Shown here piece by piece: positions 42,340 through 51,041 of a stretch of DNA of 64,000 nt. The position numbers and the translations under genes are program-made. This stretch comes from an uncultured Christensenella sp. (lineage in GTDB: Bacteria; Bacillota; Clostridia; Christensenellales; Borkfalkiaceae): the NCBI GenBank assembly GCA_910585595.1, contig CAJUET010000009.1, positions 14,575-78,574 of the forward strand, in the 5' to 3' direction. The notes under the pieces were generated by a model. That model made no database searches and was not told the origin of the DNA. It saw only the letters and a program-made list of their open reading frames with translations. Positions within the stretch are counted from its first letter, which is position 1; each line of letters opens with the position of its first letter.

Positions 42340-44307
42340 ATGCTTGAATATGTTAATGCAAAAATCGGTTCGCTAAACGAACGTCGGTTTTCCAATGGAA
42401 ATGTTTACCCTGTTACGGCGCGTCCTTTCGGCACGGCGCATTTTACCGTGCAGACCGACGGGTCGTCGAATTGGTTCTATCATCCGTTCTCGCACGCGTT
42501 CGAGGGGATCCGTTTGACCCATCAGCCCAGTCCTTGGGTGGGGGATTACGGTCATATGCTCTTTTTACCGTATTCGGGCGAACTTGCCGAAGAACCGCAC
42601 AAACGTTGGTCGAGCTACCGTCCCGAAAGGGCGGTTATTAAGCCGCACTTGTTACAGGTTTATTTGCAGCGTTACCGCGTTGGCGTTTCACTTGCGCCCA
42701 CGGTGCGCGGCGCTACGTTTTTATTGGAAAATCAAACGGAGAAAGCGACGGGTTTTGCCCTGATTCCGTATGCGGAAAGCTCGTTTACGGTGAAAGGCAA
42801 CGAGATCACAGGGTTCACCGACGCGCAGTCGATTTGGGATTTTAAAGGTCTGCGTGAATATTTTTATCTGCGTTTTTCCGAATCTCCCGTGAAAGTTATG
42901 CGGATCGAGAATGGCGGAGTCGCGCTTTCATTTGCTGGAAAACGTGTAACGGCGGAGGTTGCGGCGAGCTTTATTTCCGTCGGGCAGGCAAAACTCAATT
43001 ATGAACGTGAATTGGCGGGCACTTCGTTTTCTTCCGTAGAAGCGGATGCCGAACGCGAGTGGGAGAATATGCTCTCACGTATCGCCGTATCCGATGAGGA
43101 TCCTGAGCGTAAAAAAACCTTTTACAGCTGTCTTTACCGTACAATGCTCTATCCGCGCGTATTCCACGAATACGACGCCTCAGGCATGCCTGTTCACTAT
43201 AACGCCGATACTTGCAGAACGGAAAAGGGCGTATTTTATACCGATAACGGCTTTTGGGATACTTACAGAACAGTCTATCCGCTTTTGAGTATTTTAATGC
43301 CCGACCGCGTGCGCGAAATGATCGAAGGTTTCATAAACTATGCGGAGGAAACGGGGTGGCTACCGAAATGGCTTAGTCCGGGAGAATTCGGACTGATGCC
43401 GGGAACGCTTGTCGAAGCGGTGATCGCAGATGCGTGCGTGAAAGGGATCGTGGACGGGGATCTGCGGAAAAGGGCTTATCGCGCACTTTTAAAAAACGCA
43501 TATGCTTCGGGTGCGGGAACGCGGCACGGCAGGACGGGTTCCGAAGAATATGCCAAATACGGATACGTACCGAATTCGTTCCGCGAAAGCGTAAATCATA
43601 CCTGCGATTGCGCTTACGGAGATTTTTGTATCGCGCAGGTCGCACGGCTTGAAGGGGACGAAGAGGAAGCGAAAAAGCTTTATGAGCGCAGTAAAAATTT
43701 CAGGAATCTCTTCGACGGCGAGAGCGGTTTTTTACGCGGAAAAGATATTGAGGGCAACGTAAAAAAACCGTTTGATCCCTTCGATTGGGGAGGAGACTAT
43801 TGCGAGGGGAGCGCTTGGCAAAACGGATTTTCGGTTTATCACGACGTAGAAGGGCTTGCCGAACTATACGGCGGACGGGATAAGTTGCGTATGAAATTGG
43901 ACGAATTATTTTCGTCAAAGCCGATATTCGAAACGGGAGGATACGGAGAGGAAATTCATGAAATGAGCGAAATGGCAAGCGTTGATTTCGGTCAGTGCGC
44001 CATTTCCAATCAACCGAGCTTTCATCTTCCGTGGCTGTATACGGCGCTCGGGGATCGTCGTAAAACGGAATTTTGGGTGGAAAAACTTGCGAACGAGGCG
44101 TTTTCTTCCGCATCGGACGGCTTCCCCGGCGACGAGGACAACGGAACGATGGCGGCATGGTACGTATTTGCTTGTCTGGGATTTTATCCGCTGTGTCCTG
44201 CTAAAAAAGAATTCGTTGCCGCAAAGCCGCTCTTCCAGAAGATAACTGTCAACGGAAAAAATATAATACGGTTTTCGGACAATATAATAAATTCTGACGA
44301 AATATAA
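42340..44307 (+). CDS. Alpha-mannosidase, GH92
   Basis: 655 residues without a signal peptide. The N-terminal beta-sandwich has PFGTAHFTVQTDGSSN and GIRLTHQPSPW. The (alpha/alpha)6 barrel has FYTDNGFWDTYRTVYPLL and the acidic blocks GDEDNGTMAAWYVF near the end, all GH92 hallmarks. GH92 enzymes are Ca2+-dependent inverting exo-alpha-mannosidases, often alpha-1,2-specific. Most known ones are secreted; this one is cytosolic and slightly short, lacking a C-terminal extension. Together with GH38 it can remove differently linked mannoses. It is the last gene of the operon. Confidence 0.92.
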   Translation: MLEYVNAKIGSLNERRFSNGNVYPVTARPFGTAHFTVQTDGSSNWFYHPFSHAFEGIRLTHQPSPWVGDYGHMLFLPYSGELAEEPHKRWSSYRPERAVIKPHLLQVYLQRYRVGVSLAPTVRGATFLLENQTEKATGFALIPYAESSFTVKGNEITGFTDAQSIWDFKGLREYFYLRFSESPVKVMRIENGGVALSFAGKRVTAEVAASFISVGQAKLNYERELAGTSFSSVEADAEREWENMLSRIAVSDEDPERKKTFYSCLYRTMLYPRVFHEYDASGMPVHYNADTCRTEKGVFYTDNGFWDTYRTVYPLLSILMPDRVREMIEGFINYAEETGWLPKWLSPGEFGLMPGTLVEAVIADACVKGIVDGDLRKRAYRALLKNAYASGAGTRHGRTGSEEYAKYGYVPNSFRESVNHTCDCAYGDFCIAQVARLEGDEEEAKKLYERSKNFRNLFDGESGFLRGKDIEGNVKKPFDPFDWGGDYCEGSAWQNGFSVYHDVEGLAELYGGRDKLRMKLDELFSSKPIFETGGYGEEIHEMSEMASVDFGQCAISNQPSFHLPWLYTALGDRRKTEFWVEKLANEAFSSASDGFPGDEDNGTMAAWYVFACLGFYPLCPAKKEFVAAKPLFQKITVNGKNIIRFSDNIINSDEI

Positions 44308-44309
44308 GA

Positions 44310-44480
44310 ATGTTTTTCGGCAGATTTACTTCAAAACTTCACGGCATTCGTATCCCCGTGGGTTTTTCAAGTAATGCAATATTTAACTCATCTCAATCTA
44401 CCTTACATATAGACATGACGGAGCGGCTTGCGGCGATTGTTCCAGTTTTGTGGGAAAAGTTAAAGGCGGTTTTGTCCTAA
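44310..44480 (+). CDS. Doubtful small ORF after GH92
   Basis: A 56-codon frame begins ATG 44310 just after the GH92 stop. It has no ribosome site and no recognisable motif. The rest of 44308-44674 shows no gene apart from a terminator. I list it only because the stretch is otherwise empty. Confidence 0.15.
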   Translation: MFFGRFTSKLHGIRIPVGFSSNAIFNSSQSTLHIDMTERLAAIVPVLWEKLKAVLS

Positions 44481-44552
44481 ATTTGCGGGGGTGGCGACAT
44501 TTGCGCGACGTTGCAAAAATAAGTATGAAAGTAGAAAACGCAAATAGAGAAT

Positions 44553-44583
44553 AAACGCGGAACGTTGTGCCGCGTTTATATTT
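44553..44583 (+). terminator. Terminator ending the mannoside operon
   Basis: AAACGCGG (44553-44560) pairs with CCGCGTTT (44570-44577), followed by ATATTTTATT. Confidence 0.7.
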
Positions 44584-44675
44584 TATTATGAAAAATCAGG
44601 CAATCATTGCGAGGATGAAAAGTAAATCAGCGGTTGTTATTTTTAGATTTTATAAATCCGACTTTATAAAAAAGA

Positions 44676-44704
44676 TTGAAAAATGAAAAATAGCATGATA
44701 TAAT
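44676..44704 (+). promoter_or_regulatory. Promoter of the Sel1-repeat operon
   Basis: TTGAAA (44676-44681), 17 bp, TATAAT (44699-44704), with a leader of about 65 nt. Confidence 0.75.
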
Positions 44705-44774
44705 ATCTATGTGTTGATTTTTGGACCTGTCGGTTATCGAACAATAAAATCAAATATTGATGAAGGAGCAATTT

Positions 44775-46247
44775 ATGGATAAATCAATCGACGTAAACGA
44801 AATTTTGAAGAAAGCGGCGGCTTTATATGATGAAAAAAAATTTTCCGAAGCCGTTGAATTATGGAAGAGCATAGAGGATGTCGGCTGTGCGGAAGCGTTG
44901 TATAGGTTGGGCATTTGCTATAACTATAATCGCGGCGTTGACGTGCAGGACGAGGAAAAGCGCGGTGTGATTGCAAGCGGTTACTTTATGAAAGCCGGTG
45001 AAATGGGGCATGCAGACGCACAGTGTTTTGTCGGGCTTTGTTACCGCTGCGGGTTGGGTGTTGATAAAGATTTGAAAAAATCCGTCGAATGGTTTGAAAA
45101 GTCTGCTGCTCAGAACTGTGCGCAGGCTATGAATAATCTCGGTCTTATGTATGAACAGCAAGAAGTTGACTTAGAACTTAACGAATCTGACAAGGAATAC
45201 GAAGAATACGTCGGCGAGTATGACGACTTTGAGGAAGATGAGGACGATGGGGACGACGAAAACGGAGAGCGCGGCGACGTAAGACGTAAAAAGTATGCAA
45301 AATCAATGCGGATTTCTTTTGAATGGTATATGAAATCCGCACAATTAAAAAACGCAACGGGACAGTTAAGCGTAGGCAGAGCCTATTATCACGGGCGCGG
45401 AGTACCCTGCGATTACAAGGCGGCGGTGAAATACTATTCGCTTGCCGCAGAACAAGGTTCGGCGGACGCGTTTTTCCGTTTAGGCGAATGTTACGACGGC
45501 GGAGAAGGCGTAGAGCAGAATGCGATTAAGGCGTTTCAGTATTATAGAGAAGCGGCGAAAAGAAATCACGCAAAAGCGCAGTGTTACGTCGGTTATTGTT
45601 ACGAATACGGCGAGGGCGTCAAACGTAACTTTGACGAAGCGTTAAAGTGGTACAACGTCTCGGCGGAAAATAAATACGGGCAGGCTTACTGCAATCTCGG
45701 CTGTATGTACGAGGAAGGCAGGGGCGTAAAGAAAAATATGTCCAAGGCAATCGAGATGTACGAACGCGGATTTGAGCACGGCAATTATATGTCGGCTTAT
45801 AATCTAGGCAATGTTTATGCATTCGGCAAGGGCGTTAAAGTCAATATGGAACTTGCCTTAAAGTATTACGCAGAGGCGGCGCAAGGCGGGGTTGCGGAGG
45901 CGCAGTATAATCTTGCCCAACATTTGCACAACGGAAAGTATATCGAGCAGGACGACGAAGCTGCGGCCTATTGGTTTATGCAGTCGGCAAGGAATGGCGA
46001 CGCGGACGCTCAGTATAAAATAGGCAGTTTTTTTATGAACGGAGTCGGGGTGGACGAAGACCCCGAACTAGGATTTTATTGGTTCTTAAAGTCTGCGATG
46101 CAGGGAGACGGCGACGCCCAATATGCAGTAGGATTGTGCTATGAAGAGGGGATGGGCGTGGAAGTCGATTTGGACGAGGCACTTGAATGGTATGCGCGTT
46201 CCGCAAAACAGGGCAACAAAGAAGCGAAAAAGCGTTTGAAAGGGTAA
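44775..46247 (+). CDS. Sel1-like repeat protein A
   Basis: 490 residues from ATG 44775, which has GAAGGAG seven nucleotides before it; the frame also opens 18 nt earlier. It is a tandem array of about 36-residue Sel1 repeats, alpha-helical solenoids of the form A...YxLGxxYxxGxGVxxD...AxxWYxxAAxxG. An acidic, low-complexity insert (about residues 140-170, rich in Asp/Glu) interrupts the array. There is no signal peptide. Such proteins are interaction scaffolds; no partner can be named. It is 1 bp from a second protein of the same type. Confidence 0.88.
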   Translation: MDKSIDVNEILKKAAALYDEKKFSEAVELWKSIEDVGCAEALYRLGICYNYNRGVDVQDEEKRGVIASGYFMKAGEMGHADAQCFVGLCYRCGLGVDKDLKKSVEWFEKSAAQNCAQAMNNLGLMYEQQEVDLELNESDKEYEEYVGEYDDFEEDEDDGDDENGERGDVRRKKYAKSMRISFEWYMKSAQLKNATGQLSVGRAYYHGRGVPCDYKAAVKYYSLAAEQGSADAFFRLGECYDGGEGVEQNAIKAFQYYREAAKRNHAKAQCYVGYCYEYGEGVKRNFDEALKWYNVSAENKYGQAYCNLGCMYEEGRGVKKNMSKAIEMYERGFEHGNYMSAYNLGNVYAFGKGVKVNMELALKYYAEAAQGGVAEAQYNLAQHLHNGKYIEQDDEAAAYWFMQSARNGDADAQYKIGSFFMNGVGVDEDPELGFYWFLKSAMQGDGDAQYAVGLCYEEGMGVEVDLDEALEWYARSAKQGNKEAKKRLKG

Positions 46248-46248
46248 T

Positions 46249-47838
46249 ATGTCGGAAGAGCGAAAGTTTGAGATAAGCGAAGATATTTTGCGGGCGCTTA
46301 AAATCAGGCGCGCATCCGTTGAGGCGGACAGCGAGACCTCGCAACTTATGGGCGATACGGAAAAGACCGACCGTAAACGGTTGTGCTCTGCGGCGGCGGA
46401 AGAATACGAAAAAGGTAATTATGAAAACGCGGTAAAACTTTGGCGGACGGCAGCCGAATACGGAGACGACTATGCGCAACTCTGTCTTGCCGTATGTTAC
46501 GGCGAGGGACGCGGCGTTCGGCAAGATGAATGTGCAATGTTTGGCTTGCTTGCTGAATCGGCGGCGCAGGGCAATCCGCGGGCACAGTATTATCTTGCGC
46601 AATGCTACGAGTTCGGCGACGGCACAGACGAAGATATGACGGAAGCGTTCGAGTGGTATCAAAAGTCTGCGGAAAACGATTGCGTAGAGGCGCAATATCG
46701 CTTGGGAAAGATATACAGCAGTCATAAGTATCTTCCCGTATCGGAGGCAAAGGCAGTTTATTGGTACACTCAGGCGGCGCGGCAGGGCGCAGTACATGCT
46801 CTGTATCTTTTGGGAGAATGTTATTTCGACGAACAGTCTTCGCAATGCGACAGAAAAAAAGGATTTGAAATATTCGAAGAAGCGGCTGAAAAACAGTCGG
46901 CGGCGGCAATTTTCAAGCTGGGACAGCTTTACGAAAATGGCGATTACGTTAAGAAAGATTTCGATAAAGCGATGGAATATTACAGGCGGGCGACGGAATG
47001 CTTCCAACAGACCGAAAATAAGGCGTATGCGCCCGCACAATATGCGCTTGCTTTGATGTATGAAAACGGAAACGGTGTTCCGCAAAACTTAACCGAAGCG
47101 GTAAAACTTTATAAAGAGGCTGCCGAGCTCGGTTATCCGCCTGCACAAAATGCGTACGGGTGGTGTTTTAAAGTCGGAAAGCAATTAAACGGCAATGCTT
47201 ATGAGGCGGCGCGGTGGTTTCGTCGGGCGGCGAAACAAGGGGATAAGCGCGCGCAGTATAATCTTGCAATGTGTTACGAAAACGGCGAAGGGGTTATTGC
47301 CGATACGGAAAAGGCGTTTTATTGGCACATGCAGGCCGCGGAGCAGAACGACGACAGAGCGCAATTGCACGTCGGATGGAGTTACATGGTCGGGAACGGC
47401 GTTAAAAAAGACGGCAAAGAAAGCTTGAACTGGCTTTTGAAGTCAGCTTCACAGGGGAATGCGCAGGCAATGAGCGACGTGGGTTACTGTTATTTCAAGG
47501 GGATCGGCGTAAAACAGGACGTAGATACCGCCGTAAGTTGGTATTTGAAATCGGCAAAAAACGGTAACGCAATGGCGGCTTACAACATGGGGTGTTGTTA
47601 CCGTCATGGCAACGGCGTAAAAAAGAACGGCGCAAAGGCTGTCGAGTGGTACGAAATGGGCGCAGAACTCGGTGATGCCGATTGCATGATCGGTATTGCT
47701 TATATGTATGAAAAAGGCAAAAGCGGCTTAAAAAAAGATTTGGAAAAAGCAATCGAATGGTATAAAAAGGCTTTAAACGCAGGGGTAGAGTGTGCGGCGG
47801 ATATTTTGCGCAAAAGTAAATTCAGAAAATTGCGGTGA
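46249..47838 (+). CDS. Sel1-like repeat protein B
   Basis: 529 residues, cytosolic by sequence, built of about 11 Sel1 repeats after a charged N-terminal segment of about 60 residues. The repeats AQYNLAMCYENGEGVIADTE and AAYNMGCCYRHGNGVKKNG are typical. It follows gene A after one base and is probably translated by re-initiation, so the pair may form a hetero-scaffold. The two are paralogues with different numbers and order of repeats. Confidence 0.88.
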   Translation: MSEERKFEISEDILRALKIRRASVEADSETSQLMGDTEKTDRKRLCSAAAEEYEKGNYENAVKLWRTAAEYGDDYAQLCLAVCYGEGRGVRQDECAMFGLLAESAAQGNPRAQYYLAQCYEFGDGTDEDMTEAFEWYQKSAENDCVEAQYRLGKIYSSHKYLPVSEAKAVYWYTQAARQGAVHALYLLGECYFDEQSSQCDRKKGFEIFEEAAEKQSAAAIFKLGQLYENGDYVKKDFDKAMEYYRRATECFQQTENKAYAPAQYALALMYENGNGVPQNLTEAVKLYKEAAELGYPPAQNAYGWCFKVGKQLNGNAYEAARWFRRAAKQGDKRAQYNLAMCYENGEGVIADTEKAFYWHMQAAEQNDDRAQLHVGWSYMVGNGVKKDGKESLNWLLKSASQGNAQAMSDVGYCYFKGIGVKQDVDTAVSWYLKSAKNGNAMAAYNMGCCYRHGNGVKKNGAKAVEWYEMGAELGDADCMIGIAYMYEKGKSGLKKDLEKAIEWYKKALNAGVECAADILRKSKFRKLR

Positions 47839-47845
47839 GATCAAA

Positions 47846-47944
47846 TTATTGTGCAGGCGGTTTTTGGATGAAATATACCGCCGGAACAGTAATTGATACC
47901 AAAATTGCAATTATGCCGAACACCAAATACAGGATACAATCCAT
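47846..47944 (-). CDS. Possible small membrane protein
   Basis: A 32-residue minus-strand frame, MDCILYLVFGIIAILVSITV plus a short tail, is one hydrophobic helix with Lys near the end. It lies in the 319-bp gap after the Sel1 genes. No ribosome site or promoter is clear, and A+T-rich sequence can produce such frames by chance. Confidence 0.2.
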   Translation of the reverse strand: MDCILYLVFGIIAILVSITVPAVYFIQKPPAQ

Positions 47945-48030
47945 ATCCGAGAATAAAAGGGTTTTTTATAATATCATACGCACCGTAAAAAATGAAGCGT
48001 GTGAGCCTAAAATTATATTGTCCGATTACA

Positions 48031-48078
48031 AAAAAACTCAGCCGAATACGCAAGTGCGTGCGGTTGAGTTTTTTTATG
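48031..48078 (+). terminator. Terminator after the Sel1 operon
   Basis: AAAAAACTCA and TGAGTTTTTT end a long imperfect stem with a bulge, then a T run. A frame of 99 codons that crosses this hairpin is therefore unlikely to be a gene. Confidence 0.75.
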
Positions 48079-48109
48079 ACTTTTATGCGATCGAAATTCT
48101 TTTCCCTAT

Positions 48110-48137
48110 TTGCATAACGGAAAAACTGTGCTAAAAT
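48110..48137 (+). promoter_or_regulatory. Promoter before the chimeric pseudogene
   Basis: TTGCAT (48110-48115), 16 bp, TAAAAT (48132-48137). GGGAGAG lies before ATG 48158. Confidence 0.6.
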
Positions 48138-48157
48138 CTTTTTCGGGAGAGAAAAAT

Positions 48158-49467
48158 ATGGCGTTTACGGTTACGAAAACAGATTACGGGCTCAGCCCCT
48201 ATACAGGCATGACGCGCGAAAGCTGGCTGAAAGCTGCAAAGTATTTGCTTGAAAACGTATTTTCGAATATTAAAAATTTTACCGATCCCGTCGTTGTGCC
48301 GCGCATGGAGACGGAGATCACTTATCCGCATGTAAATGTAAGCGACGAAATTGCCGCCATCGAAGAGAGCGCGGAGCGTGAATTTTTAAACGAGTATTTT
48401 TCTTCGCCCGAAGAGGTTTTGAAGAACGTTTTTTTAAAGGGCTACGAGTGGCCGTTCGACGTAAGAAAAATTTACGGCTCGTCCTTTATCGATCTCTTGG
48501 TATATCGGGAAACGGTCGTGAACGGGTGCAAAGTGTATATGGACTTTACGCGCGAACCGAAGGGGCTAAAAACGGGTTTGGCAAGCTGGATAAGACCGCG
48601 TATGATTATCTTAAAAATTCCGATGCGCTCATTCCGTTGCCGATCGAACGGCTGAAAAAGATGAACGCGGGCGCGATCGAACTCTACCGCGAGCACGGGA
48701 TCGATCTCGAAAATCAGCCGCTTCGGATTGCCGTCTGCGCACAGCACTGCAACGGCGGGATCCGCGTGAATAAGAATTGGCAGACGAACGTAAAAGGACT
48801 TTATGCGATCGGAGAAGCGGCGGGAACATTCGGTGTGTTCCGACCGGGCGGCGCGGCACTCAACTCCTGTCAGGTCGGCGGATTCCGTGCGGCGCAGCAT
48901 ATTGCTTATTCTGCGGAGCGCAGCGTTACGGCTGATTTTCCGCGCGTCGCAAAGGAGGCGGCGGAAGAACTCGATAATCTCATTGCAAAGAAAAAGGGTA
49001 TGCAATCGACTTTGCTGACTGTACGGGAAGTCTATCAGAAAGAGATGAGCGAGTCGTTCGCCTTTTTGCGGAATCCCGCTAAGATGAAAGAGGCAAAGAA
49101 AAGAATTTCGCAGAGATCGGAAAATTTTTCAAACGATAACCGCTGGGCGGAGAAGGAGGAGATTTCCGCTCTTTTTAAGAATCTCGATCTATTGAATATG
49201 CAGGAAGCGATCGCGCTTTCGATGATTGAAGCGGCAGAAAACTTCGGATCGCGCGGCTCGTCTTTCGTTTTTGACGGCGGGGACTTTTTAGAGAGAAAGC
49301 CTAAGGCGGAGGACGTGGAAGGAAGAAAATATATCGTCACCGCAAAAAAGACGGAGAACGGCATTCAGACGGGAAGGTCGCCCGTGCGCCCGATTCCCGA
49401 AAGAGAGCTGTGGTTTGAAAAGGTGTGGAATTCCTGTAAGGATCTTCAAAGGAGAAGAACAGAATGA
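48158..49467 (+). pseudogene. DUF2264 start fused to a frameshifted FAD-dependent dehydrogenase
   Basis: The first about 65 codons (SPYTGMTRESWLKAAKYLL, VPRMETEITYPH) look like the N-terminus of a DUF2264 protein. The sequence then passes directly into the C-terminal half of a fumarate-reductase-like flavoprotein (FLKGYEWPFDVRKIYGSS, LLVYRE, then CAQHCNGGIRVN and GEAAGTFGVFRPGGAALNS). The FAD-binding N-terminal half is absent. At the A5 run 48568-48572 one base appears to be lost: reading continues in another frame as NGFGKLDKTAYDYLKNSDAL and stays open to 49467. A deletion joined two genes and a frameshift followed. A sequencing error in the A run could explain the shift but not the missing half. 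Confidence 0.75.
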
Positions 49468-50173
49468 GGGCGATATATTTTTGCGAGAACCGCTCCGATT
49501 GGGAGAGGGTCTACTGCCCCGCAGTAAAAAACGGCATATCCGAGGAGTTTTCGATAGACGAAGAATTGTACGGAAAAGCCGATTTGGGGAAAACAGATTT
49601 TTCCGTAACTTTAAAGGCAATGACGGCGCGAAGGTCGGAATCCTCGGCGACGGAGCGATTGGCGCCGAAGTCATAAAAAAGCTGAAAGAAATGAAGCTTG
49701 ATATTTACGTCTTTTCGATCACCATGACAGAGGAGAAGGCGGAAAATCTCGGCGTAAAGCTTGCGGGGCTTGACAAGATTTTTGAAGAGTGCGACGTCAT
49801 ATCCAATCACTTGGCGAATAACGAAAAAACGAAGGGGATCATCGGCAAAACGTTGCTCTCCAAGCTTAAAGACTATTCGACGTTCATCAATACGGGCAGA
49901 GGGGCGCAGGTGGATGAAGAGGCGCTTGTAGAAATGCTGCAAAAAAATCCGACGATCACGGCGGTTTTGGACGTGACCGATCCCGAACCTCCGCAGGCGG
50001 ACAGTTCGCTCTTTGCACTTCCGAACTTATTTTTAACGCCGCATATTGCGGGAAGCGCGGGCTCGGAGGTCTGCCGCATGGCAGAATATATGTTTGAGGA
50101 GAGCAAGCGATTTAAAAAGGGAGAGACGTGTTATTATGAAGTAACGCTTGAAATGTTAAAGACGATGGCGTAA
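49464..50173 (+). pseudogene. D-isomer 2-hydroxyacid dehydrogenase, internally deleted
   Basis: An N-terminal piece (MRAIYFCENRSDWERVYCPA, about 50 codons) is followed, in a different frame from about 49600, by the NAD domain. That domain contains VGILGDGAIGAEVIKKL, FINTGRGAQVDEEALVEML and TPHIAGSAGSE. The segment between (about 80-100 residues of the catalytic lobe) is missing and the frames disagree. It overlaps the preceding pseudogene by 4 nt, so both belonged to one operon that has decayed. Confidence 0.75.
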
Positions 50174-50205
50174 TCCGGGAACGACGCAGCATAATTGATT
50201 CAACG

Positions 50206-50236
50206 AAGCCGATTCGAATTTCCGACGGCTTTTTTA
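50206..50236 (+). terminator. Terminator before radC
   Basis: AAGCCG (50206-50211) with CGGCTT (50226-50231) and further inner pairing, then TTTTTAT. Confidence 0.6.
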
Positions 50237-50243
50237 TTTGCGC

Positions 50244-50273
50244 TTGACAAATCGGGCGGCGGCATGATAAAAT
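50244..50273 (+). promoter_or_regulatory. radC promoter, leaderless layout
   Basis: TTGACA (50244-50249), 18 bp, TAAAAT (50268-50273). The ATG at 50280 follows after 6 nt, matching the usual transcription start itself. Confidence 0.7.
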
Positions 50274-50279
50274 ATTTTT

Positions 50280-51041
50280 ATGAACGAAGGAGAACAAAAA
50301 AGCGCTCGCAAAGCAACGGAAAAATCCCTTCATTCGGGGCACAGACAGCGTATGTTGGAGCGGTTCGAATCGGGTGGAGAGCGCTTTCAGGATCATGAAA
50401 TATTGGAAGTTCTGCTCTTTAACGCCATTCCGCGGAGCAATACAAATCCGCTTGCGCACGCGCTAATCGATTCGTTCGGCTCTCTTGCGGACGTCTTTCG
50501 CGCGGGGATAGACGAACTCATGCTTGTAAAGGGGATCGGAAAAAGAACGGCGGAATATATCCGCTGTATCGGGCTTTGTTTTGAGCGGACGAATCCCGTT
50601 CCGCAGAACGTTCCGTCCTTTCACAATTCAAAGGCTTTCGGCAACTTTCTCGAAGAGGAATACAGGGGTAAAACAAAGGAAGTCCTTGAAATATTCTGTT
50701 TGGATAAACAAGGGCGTTTGCAGTTCAGAAAAAAGTTTTCGATCGGCAACAGCAATGAAGTGAAAATCGACCCTAAGGAAATCAACGCGTTGCTTGTCGT
50801 AAAAGAACCGCACACCGTCGTCGTATCGCACAATCATCCCAACGGAACCCGCAATCCTTCCGCACAGGACGATATTTTTACAAAACAGCTTCTCCTTGTA
50901 TGCCGTATGAACAACGTTAATTTGGGCGACCATATCGTGGTAGGGCGCGACGGAACGTACAGCTACCATTCGATGGGGAAACTCGATAAACTCAGGGAGA
51001 GCTGTGCCGATATTACCTTCCGTGAGGGAAGCAGAATATGA
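50280..51041 (+). CDS. radC: RadC/JAMM-domain DNA repair protein
   Basis: 253 residues. An N-terminal helix-hairpin-helix (LMLVKGIGKRTAEYIR) and a C-terminal JAMM/MPN-like metal site SHNHPNGTRNPSAQDD are both intact. RadC's biochemical role is unsettled despite its name. The ATG has no ribosome site and lies where transcription should start. It overlaps the histidine kinase gene by 4 nt, an unusual pairing. Confidence 0.93.
   Translation: MNEGEQKSARKATEKSLHSGHRQRMLERFESGGERFQDHEILEVLLFNAIPRSNTNPLAHALIDSFGSLADVFRAGIDELMLVKGIGKRTAEYIRCIGLCFERTNPVPQNVPSFHNSKAFGNFLEEEYRGKTKEVLEIFCLDKQGRLQFRKKFSIGNSNEVKIDPKEINALLVVKEPHTVVVSHNHPNGTRNPSAQDDIFTKQLLLVCRMNNVNLGDHIVVGRDGTYSYHSMGKLDKLRESCADITFREGSRI

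Noticed and set aside
47835..48134. 99-codon plus-strand frame after the Sel1 genes
   Set aside because: It runs through a rho-independent terminator hairpin and its T run, and has no ribosome site.
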